From Bradyrhizobium sp. LMTR 3 (GTDB lineage Bacteria; Pseudomonadota; Alphaproteobacteria; Rhizobiales; Xanthobacteraceae): DNA of 64,000 nt. The notes below the pieces were generated by a model. It saw only the letters and a list, made by a program, of their open reading frames with translations. It searched no databases and had not been told where the DNA came from. The translations under genes and the position numbers were made by a program. The DNA lies in assembly GCF_001693485.1 (NCBI RefSeq), contig NZ_MAXC01000053.1, forward strand, positions 62,001 through 126,000, given 5' to 3'. Shown piece by piece: positions 45,879-56,174 of this stretch (positions are counted from its first letter, which is position 1; every line of letters begins with the position of its first letter).

Positions 45879-45960
45879 CACACCCAAGACTGCCTCCCCA
45901 AAAGCAGCCTTGAATCTGATTTGGTCCTAAAAGGGAATCCTTAGAGTCCACACCACCTAG

Positions 45961-46440
45961 GGCTTCCCACCATTAGAATGCGGGCGACCGCGATCAACCG
46001 CACCAGGGCGATCGGATTCAGCCTCTCCGCGGTATCGTTGACCGGCACGCCCTTGACCTGACTCCAAAGGTGATCGGAACGCTCTCCGGATAGCTCGGCA
46101 GATTGGCGAGCAGAACCAGCATGCCCATTCGGTCATCAACGCGTTCACCCAGGCCGACGATGCCTTACAACAGATCTCGATGCCGGCATTGCGCACGTGC
46201 GCCAGCGTATCGATGCGATCCTGCAGGGTGCGGTGGTGATGATCTTGTCGTAGAACTCGGGCGAAGTGTCGACATTCTGATTGTAGGAGTCGAGCCCAGC
46301 TTCGGCGAGCCATGCGGCCTGCCCAGGGAGTCAGCATGCCGAGCGTGACGTAGGTCTCCACGCCGAGGTCTTTCACCGCGCTGACCATATCGCAGACCTT
46401 TTGACGTCACGGTCTTTCGGGTTGCGCGAGGCGCACTGGG
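45961..46440 (-). pseudogene. bioB: biotin synthase BioB remnant split by IS5
   Basis: Minus-strand frames reconstruct RNPKDRDVK, MVSAVKDLGVETYVTLGMLT, then EAGLDSYNQNVDTSPEFYDK, IDTLAHVRNAGIEICC and VNDTAERLNPIALVRLIAVA up to RILMVGSP at the IS5 edge. Beyond the IS (45060-45106) a frame continues VRPSAG. BioB is a radical-SAM enzyme that inserts sulfur into dethiobiotin. The N-terminal cluster motif is absent, and several shifts show decay that is additional to the insertion. Confidence 0.75.
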
Positions 46441-46891
46441 CAATTCGCTTGGCTCGCTCTCTGCTTGTCTGAGCTGGTCTCCTACAGCGCAGCGCCACAT
46501 CGCAGACGGCCTAGTGGCAGAAACGCTATTTTCTTGCTAGGGGCAGCCTAGCTCCTCGATAGCGGCCAGAGCCGCATTCGTGCGCGATCAATCGCAGCTC
46601 TCAGAATGGTGCAGCGTTAAGGCCCGCGGTCGGGGGCCCTCCAAAGCATCACGATCGCCGACAAGCTGTCGTGCATTGTCGCGCGTTCGCCTCCATCCAC
46701 ATCTTTGAATGTGTTTGCAGTCTGCACGAAGCTCATGCCGCGTCTCTTGTGAACGCTTGCGTCAAAAAGAAAACAGACGACTGGGGGCTACCTGACCAGT
46801 TCACGACGCTTTTCCTTTGTGAGCCATTTCACAAAACTTGGCGCCTGAGCGGTGTAGCTAACGGAGCGTTTGATTGAGAGTAGATCAGGTG
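46441..46891. other. no recognisable gene
   Basis: Low-quality frames on both strands. No repeat or RNA gene is seen. Confidence 0.3.
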
Positions 46892-47083
46892 ATGCCGACA
46901 GAGCGGGAATTCTCGCCGTTGGAGAAGCAAGCTGCGGACGCTCTTCGTCGCGCAAGACGGCTGCCCATTGGTCCGAAGCGAAACGATCTCCGTCAGCTCG
47001 CAAGGGGACTTCTTTGGCTGCATCGAAACGGTATGGAAGCTCTGGAGCAGGAGCGATCAAAAGCGGAACGTGGGGCTAGATGA
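46892..47083 (+). CDS. small basic protein (63 aa)
   Basis: MPTEREFSPLEKQAADALRR leads into one long basic helix (RRLPIGPKRNDLRQLARG, LLWLHRNGMEALEQERSK). ATG 46892 has CAGG a few bases upstream. It is protein-like and common in style among Bradyrhizobium small hypotheticals. No function is assigned. Confidence 0.45.
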   Translation: MPTEREFSPLEKQAADALRRARRLPIGPKRNDLRQLARGLLWLHRNGMEALEQERSKAERGAR

Positions 47084-47473
47084 GATGAGTTGCGGGTATC
47101 GGGCAGTGCTGGCGGTTGCTCGATGAATAGGACCGGCGCGCTTTTTTTCGGATCATCCATCCCGGCAAACCGTCGAGCCGGACTGACGACGAGGAAGTTG
47201 CGGGAATGGCTTTGCCGGCGGGCTCAACATCGTGAGACGGGGGTGGGAGAAAGAAGATCGAGCGAGTAAAGGCAAACTCCTGTCGGCGACTCCCCGAAAC
47301 CTCTCACCTTCGTCATTTCCGTTTAGATACCAGCGGCCTCAGCCTTGTGTTCTCGGCCTTCATCCAGATTAAGGTCCTTTTTCAGCGTCAAAGTTATCTT
47401 CCTTTGGATTCAGGACTCGTAGAGCATTCTTGCGCACGGCGAGCGCTTCCGCAGCGCGAGTAGCGCGCTGCCT
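47084..47473. other. intergenic, nothing recognised
   Basis: No open frame with family motifs. No clear promoter or repeat. Confidence 0.3.
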
Positions 47474-47647
47474 TTAGATGAATGCAAACGCGAGCAGGCT
47501 CGAGCAGAGCAGCGCGAGGCCGGCCGCCGTCAGGGCCAGGAGACTATCGGAGACAAAGTCGTGGTTGCGCATAAAAGCTCGCAATTCCATTACAAGGAGA
47601 GCAGCAGTCGCTGCTTTGCGCCGTTGACCGGTTAATTGATAAATCAT
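47474..47647 (-). CDS. small membrane protein candidate (57 aa)
   Basis: From ATG 47647 it reads MIYQLTGQRRKAATAALLVM, then a polar loop (RAFMRNHDFVSD) and a C-terminal hydrophobic helix (LLALTAAGLALLCSSLLAFA). One membrane segment is expected. No homology was recognised. Confidence 0.3.
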   Translation of the reverse strand: MIYQLTGQRRKAATAALLVMELRAFMRNHDFVSDSLLALTAAGLALLCSSLLAFAFI

Positions 47648-47716
47648 TATTCGAATCCGGTGCCTTATTCCCGCTGCTTCGGGGACAGATTGCATTTTTC
47701 CAGCTAAATTACGCAA

Positions 47717-48029
47717 TTATGCGCGGTTTTGCGGCGAACCTCAGGAAAATCGCGCTTGAGGAACATTGAGGGGCCTTCTTTGGAGGTGTGTTTCTGACTG
47801 AACGCCGGAGCGTTAGCGCGCCGATCCCCGAGCAGCTGGAACGAATTCGGCTTCGAAGAACGGTAAATGTTTAGGCTTCTGGAGCTTGCGCTTTGACATG
47901 CCAACCTAACCCGCTTGAATCCTACCCAGGAAGCTGTTCGCGCTTCAGCCGAACACTTTCCTCAGACAGCTGCTCTGCAGGCATCAGCACTTGCATCGAA
48001 GCTCCTCCAGTTTCCGTCGCGCCGTTGAG
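47717..48029. other. intergenic, nothing recognised
   Basis: Short frames only. The plus-strand frame at 47893 belongs to the boundary of the IS5 fragment. Confidence 0.3.
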
Positions 48030-48312
48030 GTCGTCATGGCCCGATACGGCCTACGAGGCCGATCACTTGCGCCAGGCTATCGCAGTTAAAGGCGCGCTCG
48101 TCATCATCCCCACCAACACGTCGCGCGCGCTCAAATATCCACGAGACAAGCATCTCTATGTCCAGCGCCATCTCGTGGAATGTGCCTTTCAAAACTCAAG
48201 CAGCTCCGGCCGCGCCGCAACCCGCTTCGAAAAGACCGCCCGAAATTACCGTGCCGTCGTCACTTTCGCTGCCATCGTCCTATGGATGCGATAAGTGTCC
48301 ACACGACCCACG
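48030..48312 (+). mobile_element. partial IS5-family copy
   Basis: The plus strand repeats the C-terminal part of the transposase at 45124 (DTAYEADHLRQAIAVKGALV, KYPRDKHLYVQRHLVEC, FEKTARNYRAVVTFAAIVLW) and ends in GATAAGTGTCCACACGACCC, matching the IS tip with small changes. The left part is missing. Orientation is opposite to the complete copy. Confidence 0.85.
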
Positions 48313-49059
48313 GGCCCACTCGATGGAATTCTACGAAGCGAGCGTCAAGTCATTCGGCTTCGCTTCAGGACGACAGTCGTATTGGAGAAGTGCTACGCCC
48401 GCTTTGCGGCCGTGGCAGAAGTCTTGCTCGATATTCGGTCCGATGAATTCCTCAAGTACTCAAGTGCAGACTTTGCCCTTTGCAATGATGCTTCATCCGA
48501 AAACCAAAGTATAGGCTGATGCCGCTATCCAAGGCGCGAGGTGCGTTTACGCATTTTTTCATCGCTCACTCGCATACAACGCGCAAAACCCGCGTTTGGT
48601 CACTCTATTCTATGCTGCGGCCGGCAGAGCTGAGGAGAATTCCTTTAGATCGGTGTTCGAAGGCAAATTGAGAATCGCGAATATCGTATCGCCATTCACT
48701 CGCGTGGCCCATCCACCCTGACGAGATCAAAATATCGGAACTCGGCCGTTCAAGAGGTTCATCTGAGATTTGGCTGCGAAACAGCGATCTCGCCTCACGT
48801 CGCCGTGATCTAATGCCATGTCCATTCGCTACGCGATCAGCATCAATCTCGAAGTCAAGACCGCCACCGAGCGGGACATGCCGTGCTTGACTGCGAACCC
48901 TGCCCAGACCGGAACGATGATCGCGCTTCACCGAGCAATGCCGCTGCTGGGTCGACCAAATCGACAAGGCAGACCGAGGTTGCCTGGTAACGTCGAGGTT
49001 GCCCGGACCATCACTGATCTGGCCCAGGTTCACATTATCGGAGGCGAGGCAGGAGCCAA
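48313..49059. other. unidentified stretch before the MFS gene
   Basis: A plus-strand fragment (AAVAEVLLDIRSDEFLKY-like, near 48400-48470) and a minus-strand frame at 48605-49033 are present but not assigned to any family. Confidence 0.3.
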
Positions 49060-50700
49060 ATGACCGAGTTGCCCCAGTCGCGGACCTTCAGCGCCGATGG
49101 CATCACTGCGCCGTTCCACCATGTCACGTTCCGCCGCATCTGGCTGGCGAGTCTTTTCTCTAATCTTGGCGCCTTGATTCGGGGCGTTGGCGCGGCTTGG
49201 GCGATGACGCAGATGACATCGTCGGCCGACAAGGTCGCACTGGTCCAGACCGCCTTGATGCTGCCGGTCATGCTGATCTCGATGCCGGCCGGTGCCATTG
49301 CCGACATGCATGACCGGCGCATCGTGATGCTATTTTCGCTTGGTATCGCGCTCGCGGGCGCGGCCGCGCTGACGGCCCTCGCCTGGCTCGGCCTAGTCAC
49401 GCCGAACCTGTTATTGGCGCTGTGCTTCGTGGTCGGCAGCGGTGTGGCGCTGATGGATCCGGCCTGGCAATCCTCGGTCAGCGAACAGGTACCGTCGGAA
49501 ACGCTTCCCGCGGCCGTCGCGCTGAACAGCATCAGCTACAATATCGCACGCAGTGTAGGTCCGGCAATCGGTGGCATTGTCGTTGCGACCGCTGGCGCAG
49601 TAGCTGCTTTCGCACTAAACGCGCTGCTTTATCTGCCACTAATGCTGGCGCTGTTCCTGTGGAAACCTTTCTCCGAACCGTCGCGTCTGCCGCCTGAAAC
49701 GTTTAACCGTGCCATCGTTACGGGCGTGCGCTACATCGCCAATTCGCCATCGATCAAGATCGTTCTGACCCGCTCCATAGTAACAGGCGCGATCGGCGGC
49801 GCGATCATCGCACTGATGCCGCTAGTGGCGCGCGATCTCCTCCATGGCGATGCCCAGACCTATGGCATCATGCTGAGCGCCTTTGGCCTGGGCGCGGTGA
49901 TCGGCGCTCTCAATCTCACGGAGGTGCGGAAGCGCATGAGTGGCGAGGCGGCGATCCGCGCCTGTGCGCTGTCCATGGGCTGTGCGATTGCCGCGGTGGC
50001 GCTGAGCCGAGAGCCGGTACTGACGACGGCCGCGCTTTTTCTTGCGGGCGCCGTGTGGATGATGGCGTGGGCGCTGTTCAATATTGGCGTGCAGCTATCG
50101 GCGCCACGCTGGGTGGCGGGACGCTCGCTCGCGGCCTATCAGGCGGCGAGTTCCGGCGGGATTGCTGTCGGCAGTTGGGGTTGGGGCCATCTCACCGATG
50201 CCGCTGGGGTCCAAACTGCGCTCCTGGTCTCGGCCGCCCTGATGTTGGTCTCGCCGCTCCTAGGCCTTTGGTGGCGCATGCCGCGCGTCGGCGCGTGGGG
50301 CGAAGAGGCCGAGGTGCTTGAGGATCCTGAGGTGCGGCTGGCGCTGACCGGACGCAGCGGCCCGTTGGTTGTCGAGATCGAATATCGCGTAACGCAGGGG
50401 AATGCGCGGTCCTTTCACAACGTGATGCAGGACGTACAGCTGTTCCGGCAGCGCAATGGCGCTTATGGCTGGTCGATAGCGCGCGACATCGCCGATCCCG
50501 AACTATGGACCGAGCGCTATCACTGCCCGACATGGCTCGATTATTTGCGCCAGCGCAACCGCTCGACTCCGTCGGAGCGCGCGATTGAACAGCAGGCAAT
50601 TGCTTTCCACATTGGCCCTGAGCCCGTGCGGGTCCGACGCATGTTGGAACGCCCGTTCGGATCGGTGCGCTGGAAGGAAAACGTGTCCGAGGCCTTTTAG
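49060..50700 (+). CDS. MFS transporter (EntS/MFS_3 type) with cytosolic C-terminal domain
   Basis: 546 residues; AGGAG nine bases before ATG 49060. The first 400 residues have about 12 membrane segments with MFS_3 signatures (FRRIWLASLFSNLGALIRGV, PAGAIADMHDRRIVMLF, SISYNIARSVGPAIGGIVVA). The last 130 residues are soluble (VEIEYRVTQGNARSFHNVM, then WTERYHCPTWLDYLRQRNRS), a domain often fused to these exporters. It probably exports a small molecule. The gene is intact, unlike most neighbours. Confidence 0.9.
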   Translation: MTELPQSRTFSADGITAPFHHVTFRRIWLASLFSNLGALIRGVGAAWAMTQMTSSADKVALVQTALMLPVMLISMPAGAIADMHDRRIVMLFSLGIALAGAAALTALAWLGLVTPNLLLALCFVVGSGVALMDPAWQSSVSEQVPSETLPAAVALNSISYNIARSVGPAIGGIVVATAGAVAAFALNALLYLPLMLALFLWKPFSEPSRLPPETFNRAIVTGVRYIANSPSIKIVLTRSIVTGAIGGAIIALMPLVARDLLHGDAQTYGIMLSAFGLGAVIGALNLTEVRKRMSGEAAIRACALSMGCAIAAVALSREPVLTTAALFLAGAVWMMAWALFNIGVQLSAPRWVAGRSLAAYQAASSGGIAVGSWGWGHLTDAAGVQTALLVSAALMLVSPLLGLWWRMPRVGAWGEEAEVLEDPEVRLALTGRSGPLVVEIEYRVTQGNARSFHNVMQDVQLFRQRNGAYGWSIARDIADPELWTERYHCPTWLDYLRQRNRSTPSERAIEQQAIAFHIGPEPVRVRRMLERPFGSVRWKENVSEAF

Positions 50701-50829
50701 AAGCAAGAAATCTCGCGTTTCTGATAGCGATCATCGCGTTCCAGCGCGATTCAGATTGCGTCTAGCTGAATCAAAATCTCGAAGATAATCGATCGGTATT
50801 TATAAGCCTTTGTGCATCTGCACAGGATG

Positions 50830-51180
50830 CTTTTGCATCAGCTTCTCTGCTTTGACTGAGGAATACAAAGCAGGCAGGCCACAATGATGCAGCTCCTCCA
50901 GACTACTACGGCGAGTTCGTCGTTGATCTTGCTCAGATGCATCGGTTGCGCATCGCGCCCGGCGAGCCTTTCGAAAGCTTTTGTCCGCTGCCATGAACCG
51001 CGCCAACACGACTTGCGGACCGGGACGAGCGTGGCGCGCACGCATTCCTGCGCGAGCGCTGCCAGCACCTTTTGGGTGTAGGGCGGCCGAGGCCCGTCAT
51101 CGAAGGTCAGCACGACCTCGTGTGTCGGCGAGCGGCAGGGGTCTGCGGATAGCTCCTCAATCGAACCCGCGGAGCCTGAG
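50830..51180 (-). pseudogene. polysaccharide deacetylase (NodB-like) fragment
   Basis: The minus strand reads HEVVLTFDDGPRPPYTQKVL and then ALAQECVRATLV, the first motif (TFDDGP) of carbohydrate esterase family 4, and then shifts to GPQVVLARFMAAD. Only the first third of the domain is left. It abuts the nadA relic head to head, with about 15 bases between them. Confidence 0.65.
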
Positions 51181-51183
51181 TGG

Positions 51184-52084
51184 GTGACCTTTGCCGAGGA
51201 CGTCGAGGCCGTCCTCGAATTGAAGCGCAAGCGCAATGCGGTGCTGCTCGCGCACAACTACCAGACGCCGGAAATCTTCCATGGTGTGGCCGATATCGTC
51301 GGCGACAGCCTCTTGCTCGCGCGCGAAGCGACCAAGGTCGAGGCCGACATCATCGTGCTCGCTGGCGTGCACCTCATGGCGGAGACGGCCAAGCTGCTCA
51401 ATCCGGACAAGACGGTGTTGATTCCCGACCTCAAGGCGGGCTGCTCGCTCGCGGATTCCCATCAGGGCACAGGACGTGCGGCTGATGCGACAACGCTACC
51501 CCGGTGTGCCCGTCGTCGATGTCAACACGTCGACCGCGGTGAAGGCGGAATCCGACATTTGCTGCACGTCTGGTAACGCGCTGGCGGTCGTCGAGTCGCT
51601 TGGCGCCGACCACGTCATCATGCTGCCGGACGAACATCTCGCCCGCAACATCGCTGCGCAGACCGGGGTGAAAATCAGCGCCTGGAACGGTCATTGCGAG
51701 GTGCACGAGCTGTTCAACGCGGATGACATTCGCGAGCTGCGCGAAAATCATCCGGGCGTGACCATCCTGGCGCATCCGGAAGGTCTCCCAGACGTCGTGG
51801 CGGCAGCCGATTTCTCTGGCTCCACGGCGGCGATGTCGAGCTTCGTCGGCAAGCAGCGACCCTCGCGCGTCGTGCTGCTGACCGAATGCTCGATGAGCGA
51901 CAATGTCGCGGTGTTGCACCCCGATGTGGAGTTCATTCGGCCCTGCAATCTGTGCCCGCACATGAAACGGATCACGCTAAAGAACATCCGCCAGGCGCTC
52001 GAGACCGGCGAGCACGAGGTGACGATCGATCCCGAGATCGCAGATCGCGCGCGACGTTCGGTGGAAAGGATGCTGGCAGTATGA
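51184..52084 (+). pseudogene. nadA: quinolinate synthase NadA, frameshifted
   Basis: The first frame has LKRKRNAVLLAHNYQTPEIF, then VADIVGDSLLLAREATKVEA and PDLKAGCSLADS with the first cluster Cys. After a one-base shift near 51465 the second frame has DVRLMRQRYPGVPVVDVNTS, SDICCTSGNALAVVESLG and FIRPCNLCPHMKRITLKNIR, with the other two Cys. The N-terminal 30-40 residues of normal NadA are replaced by unrelated sequence upstream of GTG 51184. NadA condenses iminoaspartate with DHAP. The stop overlaps the nadB start (ATGA). Confidence 0.85.
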
Positions 52085-53388
52085 GCACTGATATCTCGAA
52101 ATGGGCTGGCCGGCCCGTGATCGTTGGCGGGGACGCGGCAGGACTGATGACCACGCTGCTTGCGCCCGAACCGGTTGTGCTGCTGTCGAAATCACCCCTT
52201 GGAGCTGAAGCCTCCACCATGTGGGCGCAAGGCGGTCTCGCCGCCGCGGTCGGCGCGGACGAAGCTCCCGCGCTCCATCTTGCAGGATACGATCGCCGCA
52301 GATGCCGGACTGTGCGACGAGGCGGTTGCCGACCGGATCGTGCGCGCAGCGCCCGCCGCAGTCGATCGCCTCGCGAATCTCGGGGTTGGCTTCGATCGCC
52401 GGGCGGACGGAAGCTGGCGATTAGGCCTGGAAGCCGCGCACAGCCGCAGGCGGATCGTGCACGCGACCGGGGACGGCACCGGCCGGGAGATCATGCGCGC
52501 GTTGATCGCGGCCGTGCGGTGCTGTCCGTCGATCATACTGCTGGAAGGTTTTGAGGCACGCCGACTGATCGTAGAAAACGATGCGGTCAAGGGGCTGCTC
52601 GCGGCACGTGCGGACGGCCCGCTGGTTCTCGCCACCAACCGCGTGGTGATCGCAACCGGCGGCATCGGCGCCTTGTTTGACGACAGCACCAATCCTGCCG
52701 GCTGTTTTGGCCAGGGCCTTGCGCTCGCCACGCGTGCCGGCGCCGCGCTTTCGGACCTCGAATTCGTGCAGTTTCACCCGACGGCATTCGACGGACCGTT
52801 ACGGCCGATGCCACTTTTGACCGAAGCGCTTCGCGGCGACGGCGCGATCCTGATCGATGAGACCGGAGAGCGCTTCATGACGGAGGAGCCAGGTGCCGAG
52901 CTTGCGCCGCGCGACGTGGTGGCGCGCGCGCTCTGGCGGCGCCGCGCGCAGGGACATCGCGTATTCCTCGATGCCCGCACTAACCCGGGCAAGGATTTCG
53001 CCGCACGCTATCCCGTGATCAGCGCGTTCTGCAGGATGGCCGGGATCGATCCCGCGGTCGATCCGATCCCGGTGCGGCCGGCCGCGCACTACCATATGGG
53101 GGTATCGCGGTTGAAGGCGCGGGGCGCAGCACGGTGGAAGGCCTGTGGGCCTGTGGCGAGGTGAGCCGCACCGGCCTGCACGGCGCCAATCGGCTTGCCA
53201 GCAATTCGTTAATGGAGGCGATCGTCTGCGCGCAATGGGTTGCAGAGAGCGTCGCCGGCGTGCCCGGCAGCGCGAGCACGCCGCGCGGGATGCAAGCACT
53301 TCCGCCGGCGCCCGACGCACCGATGGTGCGACCATTCCTTAAACGGCCTTGGCTTGCTGGTCTCGCCGACGGTCCTTATGGAGACTGA
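52081..53388 (+). pseudogene. nadB: L-aspartate oxidase NadB, two frameshifts and lost C-terminus
   Basis: The FAD-binding start (RPVIVGGDAAGLMTTLL, SKSPLGAEASTMWAQGGLAA) is followed by a shift near 52285, where an extra G occurs. Then come AGLCDEAVADRIVRAAPAAV, VIATGGIGALFDDSTNPAGC and LEFVQFHPTAFDG. A lost G in the run at about 53099-53103 leads to GLWACGEVSRTGLHGANRLA and SNSLMEAIVCAQWVA. The C-terminal domain is replaced by a junction to the nadC relic near 53340-53365. NadB makes iminoaspartate for NadA. Confidence 0.85.
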
Positions 53389-54011
53389 GCGGCCCGACGG
53401 CAGCGCCGTCTCGGCGGGCGATACCATCGCCATCATTAACGGCCCTGCCCGCGCGCTTTTAACCGGCGAGCGCACCGCGCTCAACTTCCTCTGCCATCTG
53501 AGCGGGGTCGCAACGGCGACCGCTTCGCTTATTTCGGCGGTGCAAGGAACGCGTGCGCAGATCGTCTGCACGCGCAAGACCATGCCCGGGCTGCGCGCGT
53601 TGCAAAAATATGCGATGCGCGCCGGCGGCGGCAGCAATCACCGTTTTGGCCTCGACGACGCTGTCCTGATCAAGGACAACCACATTGCGTTTGCCGGTAG
53701 TATCCAGGCTGCAATCGAGCGCGCAAAAGGCTCGTGTCGGCATCTCGTCAAGATCGAAGTCGAGGTCGACAGCCTGGCCCAGCTTGCGGCGCACTGGCGC
53801 TCGGCGTCGATGCGGTGCTGCTCGACAACATGACGGTCGAGGATATCGAGCAGGCCGTAACCATGGTGCGCGGCAAGGCGATCATCGAAGCCTCCGGTCG
53901 CATCGCCGCCGCCATCGCGCCTGCCATCGCCGTAACCGGCGTCGACCTGATCTCGGCCGGCGGATCACGCATTCGTCGGCCGCGCTCGACATCGGCCTGG
54001 TTTACGTTTGA
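53342..54011 (+). pseudogene. nadC: nicotinate-nucleotide pyrophosphorylase NadC, truncated and frameshifted
   Basis: The frame joins the family at LVSPTVLMETERPDGSAVSA and continues TGERTALNFLCHLSGVATAT, TRKTMPGLRALQKYAMRAGG and GLDDAVLIKDNHIAFAGSIQ. A shift near 53795 leads to LGVDAVLLDNMTVEDIEQAV and EASGRIAAAIAPAIAVTGVD, and another gives SSAALDIGLVYV at the end. The first 70-80 residues are missing at the nadB junction. NadC converts quinolinate to nicotinate mononucleotide. Confidence 0.85.
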
Positions 54012-54309
54012 TACAGAGCATTCGCCAACCTGTGTGAATCGATCGGAATTCCTCAATCGTCTGGGGATTCAAACCGCCTGCCGAAGGTGGAGACCGGCAG
54101 GGATGGCGGCTATTTCAAACGGCCGGGCTCGACAGGGCAGCGCGTTGAGCCGCTGTCGCACTATGCGTTGATCTTTTTGGAGGCGACTCGGCAAAACGCC
54201 CCCCAAGACGACGTCCGCTCGCAACGCAAACGGCGGGTGAAGAGCGCGAGGGCTAAGGCCTGGTGGGACGTTTTCGCTTGCCGGCCACGTGCTGTTGCTG
54301 CTGGGACTC

Positions 54310-54663
54310 TTATGGCCGCCGGCCAGCTTCGACAGCAAACAACCGAGGTATCATTCGCTGCGATTGCTCGGGAGCCGCCACCTCCCTCTCTCCCGGTAGC
54401 CCGGCCTCGATCGGGCGCGCTTCCATGAATTTGAGCAGGGCACGTCCCTCTTCGGTGATGCGCCAGCCACCGTTCATGCGCTCAATGAGTTTCTGCGAAA
54501 AGATGTCGAGGTGCGGCACACGGGCGGCCAATCCCTTGGTGCGCTCGGCCCAGTCCCGACCGCTCGTAGCTAAGATGGCCATGTCGCGCTTGAGCTCCGC
54601 CACGGCTGCGAACCCGTCCGGATAGCTCACAAGGATCTTCAGGACTGTGACCTGGAAATTCAC
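54310..54663 (-). CDS. conserved hypothetical, winged-helix-like (117 aa)
   Basis: Starts at GTG 54663, overlapping the upstream stop (GTGA). NFQVTVLKILVSYPDGFAAV, then ELKRDMAILATSGRDWAERT and MNGGWRITEEGRALLKFMEA look like a winged helix with the TEEGR wing. It probably binds DNA or a partner. It pairs with the short gene upstream. Confidence 0.6.
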   Translation of the reverse strand: MNFQVTVLKILVSYPDGFAAVAELKRDMAILATSGRDWAERTKGLAARVPHLDIFSQKLIERMNGGWRITEEGRALLKFMEARPIEAGLPGEREVAAPEQSQRMIPRLFAVEAGRRP

Positions 54664-54881
54664 TTGAGTGACAAAATCATGTTGTCCGCGCCGACCGCCA
54701 TATGGTCGGCGCTTCGCGACCGATCTGTTTGAGGCGGTCGGGGCCTCGTCTCACCTCTGGGGGCGGCTTCCAGAAGCTTAGAGGCGACATGCGCGCGGGT
54801 GCCGGTCTCGTCCCGGGAAACTTTCTCACAGATCTCGTCGAGGACCGCGCGTAGAAGCTCGGTGGTAGCGGCATCGAACAT
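54660..54881 (-). CDS. small conserved hypothetical (73 aa)
   Basis: MFDAATTELLRAVLDEICEK, then SRDETGTRAHVASKLLEAA match a short helical protein I have seen repeatedly in Bradyrhizobium. After residue 40 a neighbouring frame (PDRLKQIGREA) fits that protein better, so a frameshift may have changed the tail. The stop overlaps the next gene's start, which favours coupled translation. Confidence 0.5.
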   Translation of the reverse strand: MFDAATTELLRAVLDEICEKVSRDETGTRAHVASKLLEAAPRGETRPRPPQTDRSRSADHMAVGADNMILSLK

Positions 54882-55501
54882 TTTGAGATCTCCCTCATCC
54901 CTGTAGTGAGGAAGATAATACGGATCGCGCGCTCCTGAATTCAAGTGAGCTAGTTACGCGGAATCTAAAACCGCCTTTCAAGTGTCCGCCGCGCAGCGGT
55001 TTCCAGCTCCTCTTTCCGCTTCCTCCAGCCCATGATTTCGCGCTGCCTCTGAGCTCTCTCGAATAATTCCAGCGCGGCCCTGCATAGAGAGGCGGACCAC
55101 TCTTGCTACACAATTCAAAGGCTCAATACGACGTTCTGAGATCCGCCGAGATGACGCTGGGGCCGCATCATGCCCTCTGGGTGAGCATGTGAGGCGCTAG
55201 CCGCTTGATGCACAGCGCCAAATGCGCTGGTTGCGGCTTTGAGCAAGCTCAATTTGCTATCCCAGACGGAGTTACACCAGTTTGGCGACGGCTTCAGCCG
55301 CATCGTTTCCATGCAGGACCGACCGGCCCGCTGCGCTGGACCAATGCTCGGATTGCCTTAGTTCGCTGCCAAGCCGCATCAGGCTGTACTGCAGCCAGAT
55401 TCTTTCCTGCTTATCGCGCTTGCTGCGCCGAAACAACGTCTCAGCATAGATGCCCATGCGGGAGTTCGCGCTGACAGCGTTGTCCCTGTTAAAAATCCGC
55501 G
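54882..55501. other. no recognisable gene
   Basis: Frames on both strands lack family motifs. Two short minus-strand frames (54895-55113, 55115-55312) are not convincing. Confidence 0.3.
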
Positions 55502-55693
55502 CTATGGAGAGGAAAGCAATGGAACGCTGACATACCATGCCTCCTCGGTGCGCCGTACGACGTTGCGCATAACAATCTCCGAAAGCCGCACAACCAACTG
55601 CTTGAGATGCGCAATCTCCTGCTTGCAGCACTCCAGCTCGCGCTGTTCGTCTGTCGTCACTGATGATTCAGGGCGATCCCTACCGTCCGTCAT
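55502..55693 (-). CDS. small coiled-coil-like protein (63 aa)
   Basis: MTDGRDRPESSVTTDEQREL leads into CCKQEIAHLKQLVVRLSEIV, a heptad-like helix, and MRNVVRR. The remainder (WYVSVPLLSSP) looks like read-through. Probably a truncated hypothetical gene. Confidence 0.4.
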   Translation of the reverse strand: MTDGRDRPESSVTTDEQRELECCKQEIAHLKQLVVRLSEIVMRNVVRRTEEAWYVSVPLLSSP

Positions 55694-56174
55694 ATCTATT
55701 GAGAATTCCTCTCCGACCGAGTCGTCGTGAGCATCGTCCGATTCTGGTTCTGCGAAGGAGCCACCCCTTCGCGAGAACGAAGCTTCGGCCTTTATTGGAC
55801 CTCTTGAGAGCCTTCCTGATCGTTAAGCTTGTACGTACTGTACGGAACGCGCGTTTAAGTCGTTGCTGTAGTCGGCACGCTTCACTTTCGTCCGAAGCGT
55901 ACCAATTATCTGATTTGTTTTTTCTCCAGCGGCATTGTGCCTTTTCTTCATTTGCGGTAGGCGAAAACAACCAAGGATAAACCCATGAGCTACAATGCCG
56001 CCGAGATTGCGCCGTCTAAGTGATTGGCGCCCACTCTGCTCATCGTCTGACGCCCCGTAGTAGCCTCGAGCTAGGTAGCCGGAAGCGCACACTTCGTTAT
56101 GGGTGACATGCGATCACCGCATCTCGTTTATGAAAATCTGTTTTCTTTCTCACGTGTAACAAGGCCGGCGAGCA
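55694..56174. other. unidentified stretch
   Basis: The minus-strand frame 55680-55970 is very basic and has protein-like parts (SDNWYASDESEACRLQQRLK) but no known family. Confidence 0.3.

Larger units (their letters stand above)
45107..45960 (-). mobile_element. complete IS5-family element (IS427-like group)
   Basis: The ends are inverted repeats: CTAGGTGGTGTGGACACTTA at 45107, and the complement of CTAGGTGGTGTGGACTCTAA ending at 45960. CTAG at both tips can be read as a 4-bp target duplication. Two overlapping transposase frames fill it on the minus strand. It splits a bioB relic. A partial second copy lies at 48030-48312. Confidence 0.88.
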
